Shown here in pieces: positions 32,588 through 41,411 of a stretch of DNA of 64,000 nt. The first letter of the stretch is position 1; each line of letters begins with the position of its first letter. The stretch is from NCEH01 sp002257205 (GTDB lineage Bacteria > Pseudomonadota > Alphaproteobacteria > Rhizobiales > Xanthobacteraceae): the NCBI RefSeq assembly GCF_043195105.1, contig NZ_JBAFWO010000001.1, one strand, 5' to 3'. A program made the position numbers and the translations under genes. The notes beneath the pieces were generated by a model, which was not told where the DNA came from, did no database searches, and worked only from the letters and a program-made list of their open reading frames with translations.

Positions 32588-34582
32588 TCAATTGCTCTTC
32601 TGCCCGTCCGCCTTCGGTGCATCGGTCTTCGGTGCGTCGGTTTTGGGTGCATCGGATTTGGGTGCATCGGCAGGTGAGGGTGCATCCGCCTTCGGTGCAT
32701 CCGCCGTGGGCGCGTCGACCTTGGGAGTGTCACCCTTGGGCGCATCGGCCTTTGGGATATCGGCTGGGGCGGGAGCATCCACGGCTGGCTTGTCCGCACC
32801 GGTCTTTATGTCCGCGGGCTTGGCCTCCGCAGGTTTTGCATCTTCCGCCTTTTTCACCGGGGCATCGGCCGGGGCAGCACCTTCGGGCGTGGTCGTGTCG
32901 AGGCCGTCCTTGATCTTCTTGACGATCTTGCCGAGGTCTTCCGGCTCGGGCTTAAGGTCGCGCGCATGATTCCACTGGAAGGTGGCTTCCAGACGCCGGC
33001 CCACCTTCCAATAGGCGTCCCCGAGATGGTCGTTGATGACCGGATCCTGCGGCTTCAGCTCCACCGCGCGCTCGAGGTCCGAAACCGCGTCGTCATAGCG
33101 GCCGAGCTTGAAATTGGCCCAACCGAGGCTGTCGACGATGTAGCCGTCGTCGGGCCGCAGCTCCACGGCCTTGCGGATCATGGCGATGCCTTGGTCGAGG
33201 TTGGTGCCCTGGTCGACCCACGAATAGCCGAGATAATTCAGCACGTGCGGCTGGTCGGGATAGAGTTGCAGCGCCTTCTTCAGATCGGCCTCGGCCGCCG
33301 GCCAGTTCTTGCTGCGCTCGTTGCAGATGCCGCGGAAATAATAGAGCGCCCAATTGGCCCGCGTCGGGTCCGGCAGCAGGGCGAGGGCTTTGCTGTAGGT
33401 GGCGGCGCATTCGCCGAACATCTTGCGGCCCCGCTCGATGCCGGCGAGAGCGACCAGCGCCTCCAGATCCTTCGGATTGGCCTTGATGAGCGCTTCGAGA
33501 TGCTTGCGGGCCTCGGCGGTCTTGTCGGTGGCGTCGAGATTAATCGCCAGCTGCACCTCGGCATTGCGCTTCAGGGGCGAGGAGGCGGGGATCTTGTCAT
33601 AGACCTGGATCGCCTTTTCCGGCTGCTTGAGCTGCTCATAGAGGTCCGCGAGCGACAGGCCGGCCAGCGGATGGTCGGGATCGAGCCAGAGGCCGAGTTG
33701 CAGATAGACCAGCGCGAGGTCCTCGCCGCCCTGGCGCGCGAGCGCCGCGCCGAGGCCGTAGAGCACTTCGGCCGCACCCTCCTGGGGCGTGCGCACCAGC
33801 GGCGGCAATTGGTGCCCCGCCTCGAGTTCCTTCAGCGCGGCTTCCACCAGCGGGTGGCGCGGCATCAGCTTGTCGAAATTCCTGTAAGCCGCGATGGCGG
33901 CCTCGGTCTCGCCATTGCGCGAGGCCCAGCGGGCATAAGCGTCGATCGCCCGCAGCGTGACCGGCTCTGTCTTCATCGCCAGTTCCAGGCGCTTGCCGGC
34001 TTCCTTCTTGTTGCCGCTAACGTCGAGGATCAGCCCGGCATGCAGGTTCTTGAAGCTGGCGTACCAGTCCGGTCCCTGCAGGCGGTCGATCATTTCGACG
34101 CCGGCCTTGGGCGTGCCGGAGCCGACCATGGTCCAGGCGGCGAGCAATGTGGCCGTGAGATCGCCGATGGGGCCGCGCACCGACAGGGACAGATTGGTCC
34201 GCGCGGTGGTGTATTTCGCGGCCTTGATGGCGCGCGTCGCCAAGGCGAGGCGGGCGATGCGGTGGGACCGATCCACCTTCACCAGCCGGTCGGCGAGCGG
34301 CATGGCTTCTTCGACGTCGCCGTCCACCAGCATGGCGAAGAAGGCGCGTTCCACCACCTCGTCATTGCGCGGATCGAGCTTGAGCAGCGCGCGCAGATAG
34401 GCAACGGCGGCCTCGGTGTCGCGTTCCGAGCCGGCGAGGCGCGCCGCGAGGTAACTGCCCGAGAGGGTGGCATCGGAGATGGGCGGAAAATCCGCCCGCG
34501 CGGCGCCGGGCGCCACCGTCATCAACGACACGCAGAAAGCGGCCGCGATGGCCAGGGGCGAGCGAATGAGCGAAATCTTCAC
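32588..34582 (-). CDS. Exported tetratricopeptide repeat protein
   Basis: A 664-residue protein with a signal peptide (residues 1-29, ending ARADF) and at least ten TPR-like helix pairs from about residue 45 to 570; canonical examples are PHVLNYLGYSWVDQGTNLDQGIAMIRKAVELRP and YIVDSLGWANFKLGRYDDAVSDLERAVELKP. The last 90 residues are a low-complexity Ala/Pro/Lys/Asp tail with repeated DAPK units. The GTG start at 34582 has AGGA upstream and begins the signal peptide. Related alphaproteobacterial proteins are annotated as TPR proteins or BamD-like envelope factors; the role is unknown. Divergent from ispE, with a terminator downstream. Confidence 0.85.
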   Translation of the reverse strand: MKISLIRSPLAIAAAFCVSLMTVAPGAARADFPPISDATLSGSYLAARLAGSERDTEAAVAYLRALLKLDPRNDEVVERAFFAMLVDGDVEEAMPLADRLVKVDRSHRIARLALATRAIKAAKYTTARTNLSLSVRGPIGDLTATLLAAWTMVGSGTPKAGVEMIDRLQGPDWYASFKNLHAGLILDVSGNKKEAGKRLELAMKTEPVTLRAIDAYARWASRNGETEAAIAAYRNFDKLMPRHPLVEAALKELEAGHQLPPLVRTPQEGAAEVLYGLGAALARQGGEDLALVYLQLGLWLDPDHPLAGLSLADLYEQLKQPEKAIQVYDKIPASSPLKRNAEVQLAINLDATDKTAEARKHLEALIKANPKDLEALVALAGIERGRKMFGECAATYSKALALLPDPTRANWALYYFRGICNERSKNWPAAEADLKKALQLYPDQPHVLNYLGYSWVDQGTNLDQGIAMIRKAVELRPDDGYIVDSLGWANFKLGRYDDAVSDLERAVELKPQDPVINDHLGDAYWKVGRRLEATFQWNHARDLKPEPEDLGKIVKKIKDGLDTTTPEGAAPADAPVKKAEDAKPAEAKPADIKTGADKPAVDAPAPADIPKADAPKGDTPKVDAPTADAPKADAPSPADAPKSDAPKTDAPKTDAPKADGQKSN

Positions 34583-34736
34583 CGGGCAGAAATCCTGGAA
34601 GGAGCGTGGGGCTGAGAGAAACCGCGCCACATGGCGGGAGGATGGCGACTTTCCGCAAACCTCGCAAGTTACGTCAGCGGTTCTGTCTTTCGACGCCGCT
34701 TGCGGTCCGCGGGCCGGCACGCCATAAGCCAAAATC

Positions 34737-35606
34737 ATGCAAAAGCTTGTGGCGCGCGCTCCGGCAAAGGTCAATCTGACATTGCGCGTCCTGCGCCGGC
34801 GCGCGGACGGGTTTCACGATCTCGCGAGTCTCGTGAGCTTCGCAGGGGCAGCTGACCTGCTTTCCCTAGCGCCAGATGCGGCGTTCGGCCTCGAAGTGAC
34901 CGGGCCCACCGCGCCGGCCGCCGGCCCCCAGGGCGAGAATCTGGTGTTGCGCGCGGCTGATGCCCTTCGGGAACGGGTCGGCGGGCTGCGACTCGGGCGG
35001 TTCCATCTCCTGAAGCGCCTGCCGGTGGCGGCGGGGATTGGCGGCGGATCCTCCGACGCGGCGGCCGCCCTGCGCCTGCTGGCCCAGCTCAACGGCCTGG
35101 ATCTGGCCGATCCGCGCGTGATCGACGCCGCGCGGGTGGTGGGCTCGGATGTGCCGGTGTGCCTCGCGCCGCGTGCGCGCATGATGCGCGGGGTGGGCGA
35201 CCAGCTCTCGCCGCCGCTCGATTTGCCGCCGCTGCCGGCGGTGCTGGTGAACTGCCGCGTGGCGGTGCCGACCGCGCCGGTGTTTCGCGCCCTCGGCCTG
35301 CAGCCGGGCGAGGACTTGCCCGGTCCGCCCCATGGCGAGGCGATACCGGCCGGGCGCGCCGCTTTGCTGGATTTTCTCGCCCGCACCCCCAATGATTTGG
35401 AGCCGCCCGCGCAAAGCGTGGCCCCGCAGATCGGGCATGTGAAGGCCCTGCTGCAATCCGATCCCCGCGTCCGGTTCGTGCGCATGTCCGGCTCGGGCGC
35501 GACGGTGTTCGCGCTCACCGACACGTGCCGCGATGCCGCCGGGCTCGCCAAGGCCGTGAGCGCGGCCCATCCCGATTGGTGGGTGCGCCCCACGGTGCTG
35601 CGATGA
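34737..35606 (+). CDS. ispE: 4-diphosphocytidyl-2-C-methyl-D-erythritol kinase
   Basis: IspE phosphorylates the 2-hydroxyl of CDP-methylerythritol in the MEP isoprenoid pathway. The 289-residue GHMP kinase has the substrate loop APAKVNLTLRV at residues 8-18, the ATP-binding glycine motif LPVAAGIGGGSSDAAAAL near 98-115, and the C-terminal RMSGSGATVFAL block near 249. Length and motifs are canonical. Divergent from the TPR gene; its stop overlaps the start of ynfA as ATGA. Confidence 0.95.
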   Translation: MQKLVARAPAKVNLTLRVLRRRADGFHDLASLVSFAGAADLLSLAPDAAFGLEVTGPTAPAAGPQGENLVLRAADALRERVGGLRLGRFHLLKRLPVAAGIGGGSSDAAAALRLLAQLNGLDLADPRVIDAARVVGSDVPVCLAPRARMMRGVGDQLSPPLDLPPLPAVLVNCRVAVPTAPVFRALGLQPGEDLPGPPHGEAIPAGRAALLDFLARTPNDLEPPAQSVAPQIGHVKALLQSDPRVRFVRMSGSGATVFALTDTCRDAAGLAKAVSAAHPDWWVRPTVLR

Positions 35607-35923
35607 CCCTTCTTGCTTATGTCGTCGCGGCGCTCGCCGAGATCGCCGGCTGCTTCGCTTTCTGGCACGTGGTGCGGGGGGACGGGTCCCATTGGTGGCT
35701 GGTGCCCGGCTTCGCCAGCCTCGCGGTGTTCGCCGGGGCGCTGACGCTGGTGGAGTCCGCCGCCGCCGGGCGGGCGTTCGCGGCCTATGGCGGCATCTAT
35801 ATCGTCGGCTCGCTGGCCTGGATGTGGGGCGTGGAGGGCGTGCGGCCGGATCGCTATGACGCCATCGGCGCCGCGCTCTGCCTTGCCGGCGCGGCGGTCA
35901 TCGTGTTTGGGCCGCGCGGCTGA
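35603..35923 (+). CDS. YnfA/UPF0060 family membrane protein
   Basis: A 106-residue inner-membrane protein with four hydrophobic segments. It matches the UPF0060 pattern: AEIAGCFAFWHVVR in the first segment, GRAFAAYGGIYIVGSLAWMWGVEGVRPDRYDAIGAALCLAGAAVIVF in the last two. YnfA is structurally similar to small multidrug resistance transporters and has been tied to drug efflux in Shigella; function here is by homology. Start at 35603 overlaps the ispE stop. Confidence 0.92.
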   Translation: MTLLAYVVAALAEIAGCFAFWHVVRGDGSHWWLVPGFASLAVFAGALTLVESAAAGRAFAAYGGIYIVGSLAWMWGVEGVRPDRYDAIGAALCLAGAAVIVFGPRG

Positions 35924-35927
35924 GGGA

Positions 35928-38882
35928 TCAGATCAGCCAGCCGTCGCCGCTGGTGCTGGTGAAATCCAGCTGCACGATCAAATCATTGTAATCGTGGTCG
36001 CCGCCGCCGGCCAGATCCTCCCAGCCCCAGGTGTTGAGCCCGTAGCTCCACAGATGGGTCACGCCCGCGCCGTCGGCCTGCTCATTGGCCTGCGCGAACC
36101 CCCAGAAGGTGTTGGCCCCGTTGGTGAGCTTCATGGCGATGATGTCGCCGGTATTGACCCTGGTAATCTCGGTCTGGGCGTAATTGCCCCAGCCCGGGCC
36201 GTCGATGGAGGTCTGTCCGTCGACGGTGTGATAGGCGCGGGCCTGCGCCGCGTCGGCATAGCCGGCCGCGCCCGGCGCGAGGCCGCCGATATCGCCGTTC
36301 AGATCATCCACCTTGTAGAAGGTCAGGTGGGTCTCGTCGGCGCCGTTCTGGCGCAGGCGCACCACCACGTCCTGGCTGTTGGCGCCGCCGGCGGTCTCGG
36401 CGATGGCGACGGGGCGGGCGAGCGTCACGGCGGCATCCTCGGTTCCGAACGCGGCGAACCCGAAGGTCGAAGTGAGCGCGGCCTGGTAGAGCGCCAGGGC
36501 ATCCGTGCCTGAGGTCGCGGAGAGGGCGGCACCGTTCGCCACATGGATCGAGCCGGGGGTTGCCTGCCCGACGCCATCGAAGACACGCACCAGATCGGGA
36601 TCGAAATCGCTTTGCAGGGATTGTTGGGCGAGCCGGCTGGTCCAGGCCAGATCGCCGCCGCCGCCTTGGGCCGTGAAGCTTTGGCCGCCGGCCGAAAGGG
36701 AGAAGCTGCCGTCCATCCCCTGGGATTGCACCAGCAGGGTCTGGCTCGCGTCACTCACCGCGTGGGTGGTGTCGACGATGCCGAGCACGGCGGGCGCATC
36801 GGAATAGATCTGCGCATGGGCGATGGCGGTCAGGGCTCGGGCGAGCAGCAAGCCGTTCGGGGAGCCGAGCCCGGTGGTGTAATCATAGCCCGACTCGGCA
36901 TCGAACCCGAGGCCGGTTGGAACGACATAATCGCCGCTGTTCTCGTCCAAGACCGCGCCCGGGGTGTCTTTCGTCGCCACATAATAGGTGGAGATGTTGT
37001 TGCCGAGCGAGATGTCGTTGAACGCGCCGGGGGCAATGGCGGCGGCCATATAGAGCAAGTCGTTATAATAGCCGAGCTGCGGCAGATGCTGGTTCTCGAA
37101 AACAGCGTCGAACTGTGCCGTCAACGAGGCCCAGAGCGGCGTTGCGGCGCTGGTGCCGCCGTCCCCGTGGGTGAGGGTCCCGGTGCTTGGATCGTTCAGG
37201 TAAGAGGCGCTGAGCACATAATAAAAGGCATTCCCCGATGCGAGCGCCGACACGTCCGGCGCACCGCGGCCGGTCGCAACGGTGGGGCCGATGCTGGTGG
37301 GGGTGAGGCCGAAATCGGTCTGGTAGCTCGGCGTGCCCTGGGTGGTGTCGACGCCGCCGCTGCTGGAATTGTTGGAGCTGTAGGAGGGACTTAATTCGCC
37401 CTTACCCGATTTGGAATAGCTGAAGTAATAATTGTTCCAGGTGGTCTCGAACAGGCGGAGCAGCGGGTCGGTCTGGGTCGGGTCACTGTTCGCAACCATG
37501 TTGGTGGGGAGCGTGGTCAGGCCGGCGGCGGTCATCGCCATCAGCAGATCCAGGTTCGGCGTATCGGACATCACTTGCGCGACCAGATCGCTCGCGGGCA
37601 CCCCGGTGGCGAGGGTCGGGTCGGACTGCGCGCTGGCCAGCGTGCTGATGGACGTCCCGCCCACCACGATGGTGGTGGAGACCGTGTGCGAGGTTCGCAG
37701 CAAGGGGCTGCCGCTGCCATATTCAGTCTGCGAGCCACCGTCGCCGGACGAGAGAAACACCGACATGTTGCGCAAGGCCGCGTCGGTGAACAGATCCGAA
37801 TAGGCAAGATAGAAAAGCGAATTGGGTGTTGGCTCGGCATCTTCCGGGAACGAGGAGGTGAGGATGCCGGGATTATTCACCAGATCCCAGATGGCTTGCT
37901 GGTATGAGGTAAAATGCGTGTCGCCGACGAAACTATAGAGCAGCTGGGTGCTGTTCGGGGCGGCGGATGCGACCACCGATATGTCGAGGGCCGTTTCATC
38001 GATGAAGCCGGTCCAGCCGGTGGGATCGGCACCTGGCAAGACCTGGAATTGCTCCGCCGTCATGGCCGGCAGATTGAGCGCGGCGCGATAGGCGTTGATG
38101 CCGGCGAGAAGCGTCGCGGGATCCTGCGTGGGGGGTTCGACGAGCGCGATGGCGGGTGTGGCGATGCTGGAATCGAGCGGAAAATTATAGGCATCGGCGA
38201 TCACGGCCGGCGTGGAAACGACCGCGTTGCCGCCATTGCCAATGCCCTGGTCGCCTGTCGGCGGCGTATAAGCGGAAACGCCGGTCGCCACGGCGGGCGT
38301 CACGACGGAGACGTTCTGATCCACCCACAGTCCGCGCACGCTGCCGAAAATCGATTCAGGCAGGGACAGATTGCCGGCCCATGCATAGAAGACGTCGCTT
38401 CCGTCCGCGACCGTCAGCAATGGCGTGTTGAAGAGGCTTTCGAACTGGGCCGGTGTCAGTTGGAGCCAGACGGTGCGGGACTCGGCCGAGGAAATATAGC
38501 CGGGGTCGGTCAAGAGCGCGCTTGCGCCAATCCCGTTCGCAGGGGCGTTGATATAATCGATGACCGCCTGATAGGTCAGCGGGTTCGCGCCATAGGTGTT
38601 CCAGACCTCGGTCTGGCTCGCCAGAGCGACTTGCCGTTCCGCCCAGGAGCTTTCCAGCAGGGCGGTTGGATCATTCTCCCGGTTCAGCGTCAGCGCCACA
38701 TTAATGAGCGCGTCTGTCCCGGTCGCGGCGGTGACGCTGGTGGCACCGTAGAGCGACCTGAAGAGAGCGTCGGTCTGGGTGCCGGCGCGCGCGTCCGTAA
38801 ACTGTTGGTTGGTGGCGAGCTGGAACGCATTCGCGTCTAGGAAGCTGGAATTGTCGACGACGTCGTAAGTAATCGCGACCAT
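35928..38882 (-). CDS. Sedolisin-type (S53) serine peptidase with C-terminal DUF4114-like domain
   Basis: A 984-residue acidic protein rich in Ala, Thr, Ser and Asp. The sedolisin catalytic residues are visible: Glu296 and Asp300 in ETALDIS, oxyanion Asp381 in SSGDGG, and Ser578 in GGTSAATP, together with RGAPDVSA (539-546) and the late YDYTTGLGSPNG block. These peptidases normally work at acidic pH. The C-terminal 90 residues match DUF4114 (WGWEDLAGGGDHDYNDLIVQLDF), a domain common in RTX-type exported proteins. There is no signal peptide, so export through a type I system is plausible. The N-terminal 230 residues would be the propeptide. Start at 38882 has a GGGGGAG ribosome site. Confidence 0.88.
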   Translation of the reverse strand: MVAITYDVVDNSSFLDANAFQLATNQQFTDARAGTQTDALFRSLYGATSVTAATGTDALINVALTLNRENDPTALLESSWAERQVALASQTEVWNTYGANPLTYQAVIDYINAPANGIGASALLTDPGYISSAESRTVWLQLTPAQFESLFNTPLLTVADGSDVFYAWAGNLSLPESIFGSVRGLWVDQNVSVVTPAVATGVSAYTPPTGDQGIGNGGNAVVSTPAVIADAYNFPLDSSIATPAIALVEPPTQDPATLLAGINAYRAALNLPAMTAEQFQVLPGADPTGWTGFIDETALDISVVASAAPNSTQLLYSFVGDTHFTSYQQAIWDLVNNPGILTSSFPEDAEPTPNSLFYLAYSDLFTDAALRNMSVFLSSGDGGSQTEYGSGSPLLRTSHTVSTTIVVGGTSISTLASAQSDPTLATGVPASDLVAQVMSDTPNLDLLMAMTAAGLTTLPTNMVANSDPTQTDPLLRLFETTWNNYYFSYSKSGKGELSPSYSSNNSSSGGVDTTQGTPSYQTDFGLTPTSIGPTVATGRGAPDVSALASGNAFYYVLSASYLNDPSTGTLTHGDGGTSAATPLWASLTAQFDAVFENQHLPQLGYYNDLLYMAAAIAPGAFNDISLGNNISTYYVATKDTPGAVLDENSGDYVVPTGLGFDAESGYDYTTGLGSPNGLLLARALTAIAHAQIYSDAPAVLGIVDTTHAVSDASQTLLVQSQGMDGSFSLSAGGQSFTAQGGGGDLAWTSRLAQQSLQSDFDPDLVRVFDGVGQATPGSIHVANGAALSATSGTDALALYQAALTSTFGFAAFGTEDAAVTLARPVAIAETAGGANSQDVVVRLRQNGADETHLTFYKVDDLNGDIGGLAPGAAGYADAAQARAYHTVDGQTSIDGPGWGNYAQTEITRVNTGDIIAMKLTNGANTFWGFAQANEQADGAGVTHLWSYGLNTWGWEDLAGGGDHDYNDLIVQLDFTSTSGDGWLI

Positions 38883-39071
38883 GGATCGTGTGCTCCCCCG
38901 CACCCCGAAAAACCGCAGTCACCTTAAGCTTGGACCTACCGCGATGGAACCGGAGTTCCGGCCATACGCACCAATTTTACCACACCATCGCACCGCAGCA
39001 ACAGTTTGAGCGGAAACCGATGTTGATGCGAGGTGAGCCGAGAACAGGCGCGATGAGCGACAAATGCGGGC

Positions 39072-40079
39072 TCAGTGCGCGCGGGAGATGCAGAAATCCA
39101 CGGCTTCCATCAAGGCGTCCTTGGCCCCGCCCGGCGGGAACAAGGCGAGGGCGTCCTTGGCGATGGCGCCATAATGACGCGCCCGCTCGATGGTATCCAC
39201 CAGCGCGCGATGCTTGGTGAGCAGGTGGATGGCCTGTTCGAGCTCGGCATCCTCGCACGCGTTCTGCTCCAGGCTGCGCTGCCAGAAGGCGCGTTCCTGC
39301 GCATCGCCCCGGCGGAAGGCGAGCACCACCGGCAAGGTGATCTTGCCCTCGCGGAAATCATCGCCGACATTCTTGCCGAGCTTGGCTTGGCTGCCGCCAT
39401 AGTCCAGCGCATCGTCCACGAGCTGGAAGGCGATGCCGAGGTTCATGCCGTAGGAGCGGCACGCGCCTTGTTCCGGTTTCGGGCGGGCGCCCAGCACCGC
39501 GCCGACTTCGCACGCGGCGGCGAACAATTCGGCCGTCTTGCCGCGGATCACGGCGAGATAATCATCTTCCGAGGTCTCGGTATTCTTGGCGGCGGCGAGC
39601 TGCATCACCTCGCCCTCGGCGATCACGCAGGCAGCGTTGGAGAGGATGTCGAGGCATTGCAGCGAGCCCACCTCCACCATCATTTTGAACGCCTGGCCGA
39701 GCAGGAAGTCGCCCACCAGCACGCTCGCCTCATTGCCCCACAGCTTGCGGGCGGCGAGCTTGCCGCGCCGCATGTCGCTCTCGTCGACCACGTCGTCGTG
39801 CAGCAAAGTGGCGGTGTGCATGAACTCCACCGAGGCGGCGAGCTTCACATGGCCTTCGCCGCGATAGCCGCTGAGCGCGGCGCAGGCGAGGGTCAGCATG
39901 GGGCGCAGCCGCTTCCCGCCACCCGAGATCAGGTGGTTCGCGACCTCGGGGATCATCGCCACATCCGAGCCGGTGCGGGCCAGAATGGTGGCGTTCACGC
40001 GCTCCATGTCCCCCTTCACCAGGCGGACGAGGGCCTCGATGGATGGGTCGGTCGGCTCGAACGGAAGGACGACGGCCAA
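39072..40079 (-). CDS. ispB: Long-chain polyprenyl diphosphate synthase (octaprenyl/decaprenyl type)
   Basis: A 335-residue trans-isoprenyl diphosphate synthase that makes the ubiquinone side chain from IPP and farnesyl diphosphate. The first aspartate-rich motif is LLHDDVVDESDMRRG and the second LVDDALDYGG; GGKRLRPML marks the IPP-binding region. The residue before the first motif is small (Ala/Thr at -5 region: HTATLL), in keeping with long-chain products; in Hyphomicrobiales the product is usually decaprenyl (Q-10). Divergent from the DUF2007 gene, the usual alphaproteobacterial order ispB-DUF2007-methyltransferase-S49 peptidase. Confidence 0.94.
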   Translation of the reverse strand: MAVVLPFEPTDPSIEALVRLVKGDMERVNATILARTGSDVAMIPEVANHLISGGGKRLRPMLTLACAALSGYRGEGHVKLAASVEFMHTATLLHDDVVDESDMRRGKLAARKLWGNEASVLVGDFLLGQAFKMMVEVGSLQCLDILSNAACVIAEGEVMQLAAAKNTETSEDDYLAVIRGKTAELFAAACEVGAVLGARPKPEQGACRSYGMNLGIAFQLVDDALDYGGSQAKLGKNVGDDFREGKITLPVVLAFRRGDAQERAFWQRSLEQNACEDAELEQAIHLLTKHRALVDTIERARHYGAIAKDALALFPPGGAKDALMEAVDFCISRAH

Positions 40080-40192
40080 GAAACGCTCCCGCTTGTCATT
40101 CTGTGGGCGGCACCATAGGGATGGCGATGGGTGCCGTGCAAGCGTGAGGCGTACCCGGAACGCCGCCCCGGCGCAAATCCGACGGAGAATTG

Positions 40193-40414
40193 ATGCGCGA
40201 TCTGGTGCGGACCAATGATCTGGTGCTGATTTCCGCCATCGAGGCGCTGCTGACCGCCGCCGATATCGGCCATATGGTCGCGGACAGCTATGTGAGCGCG
40301 CTGGAAGGCTCCATCGGTGTCATTCCTCGCCGGGTCCTGGTGCTGGACGAGGACCTCGCGCAGGGACGCCGCCTGCTGCGAGAGGCGGGCCTCGGCGACG
40401 TGCTGTGCGATTAG
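40193..40414 (+). CDS. DUF2007 domain-containing protein
   Basis: A 73-residue protein of the DUF2007 (putative signal-transducing) family. The pattern LVRTNDLVLISAIEALLTAADIGHMVADSY, then RRVLVLDEDLAQGRRLLREAGL, is typical; the fold resembles ferredoxin-like GlnB-type domains. It starts at the ATG after GGAG; a TTG codon lies directly before it. It precedes the small methyltransferase gene, a pairing conserved in Hyphomicrobiales. No molecular function is known. Confidence 0.88.
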   Translation: MRDLVRTNDLVLISAIEALLTAADIGHMVADSYVSALEGSIGVIPRRVLVLDEDLAQGRRLLREAGLGDVLCD

Positions 40415-40526
40415 CCCGTTTGCGCGCGGAGCGGACGCTGGTTCACATGAAAAACACGCGCCTGGACAATGAGATAGGGCCTTTTCCCGTTGCCCTGAAC
40501 CGGGCACGCACCCGAGGCTTGGCCGC

Positions 40527-41297
40527 ATGAGCCCCGAGCCTTTACCGCCCGCTGTGACACAGGACCGCGTGCTGGGCGGGCGGCTCGTGCTGTGCCAGCC
40601 GGAAAAGGGCCATCGCGTGGGCCATGACGCCATTCTGCTCGCCGCCGCCGCGCCGCGCGAGGCCCGCCGCCTCGCCGATTTCGGCGCCGGGGTGGGCAGC
40701 GCGGGCCTCGCCGCCTTGCTGCATTTGCCGCAGGCCGAGGCGGTGCTGGTCGAGATCGACCCGGCGCTCACTGATCTTGCCGGGCGGAACGTTGTGGCCA
40801 ACGGGTTTTCCGAGCGCTGCGCCGTGGTGTGTGCCGATGTGCTGGCCCTCGCGCGGCCCGGCGGGCCGCCGCGTCCCGCCGCCGATAGCCTCGACCTGGT
40901 GCTGGCGAACCCGCCCTTCAATGCCACGCAGGCCCACCAGACCTCCCCCGACGCGGGCCGCGCGCGCGCCCATATGGCCGATGCCGAAACGCTGAGGGAC
41001 TGGGCCACCGCCGCCTATCGCTGCCTCGCGCCGGGCGGCACGCTCGCCATGATCCTGCGGCCGGAGGATCTTTCCGCCCTGCTTGCGGCGCTGGAGGGCC
41101 GGTTCGGCGCCGTGCGGCTGCTGCCGGTTCATCCCCGGCCGGAGGCTCCGGCGGTGCGGCTGATCGCCCGCGCCATCAAGGGGCGCCGCACGGCGCCTGC
41201 GATCCTGCCCGGCCTGATCCTGGCGGAGGCGGACGGCGCGCCGGGCGCGCGGGCCCAGGCGATCCTGAGCGACGGCGCGGCGCTCGACATGGGATAG
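40527..41297 (+). CDS. tRNA1(Val) N6-adenine methyltransferase-like protein (MTS domain)
   Basis: A 256-residue methyltransferase of the TrmN6/YfiC type. The N-terminal ILGGRL-like segment (VLGGRLVLCQPEKGHRVGHDAILLAAA), SAM loop FGAGVGSAGLA at residues 52-62 and the N6-adenine catalytic motif NPPF at 128-131 are present. E. coli TrmN6 methylates A37 of tRNA1(Val); the alphaproteobacterial homologue may act on another RNA. It lies 112 nt after DUF2007 and before the S49 peptidase gene. Confidence 0.85.
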   Translation: MSPEPLPPAVTQDRVLGGRLVLCQPEKGHRVGHDAILLAAAAPREARRLADFGAGVGSAGLAALLHLPQAEAVLVEIDPALTDLAGRNVVANGFSERCAVVCADVLALARPGGPPRPAADSLDLVLANPPFNATQAHQTSPDAGRARAHMADAETLRDWATAAYRCLAPGGTLAMILRPEDLSALLAALEGRFGAVRLLPVHPRPEAPAVRLIARAIKGRRTAPAILPGLILAEADGAPGARAQAILSDGAALDMG

Positions 41298-41411
41298 GCG
41301 TGCGGGGGCGAGGCCGTTCACCGGCTGGCTTTGCGGCAACAAGGGCGATTGCCCTTGCCGTTGCGACCGCGCACCATGAATTCACCGGAATGTGCCCCGA
41401 CACAGGTGTTC

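Noticed and set aside
40439..40454. Second parS-like sequence (TGGTTCACATGAAAAA)
   Set aside because: Three of sixteen bases differ from the consensus, including the central CG step, and the palindrome is lost; it is probably the promoter region of the methyltransferase gene.
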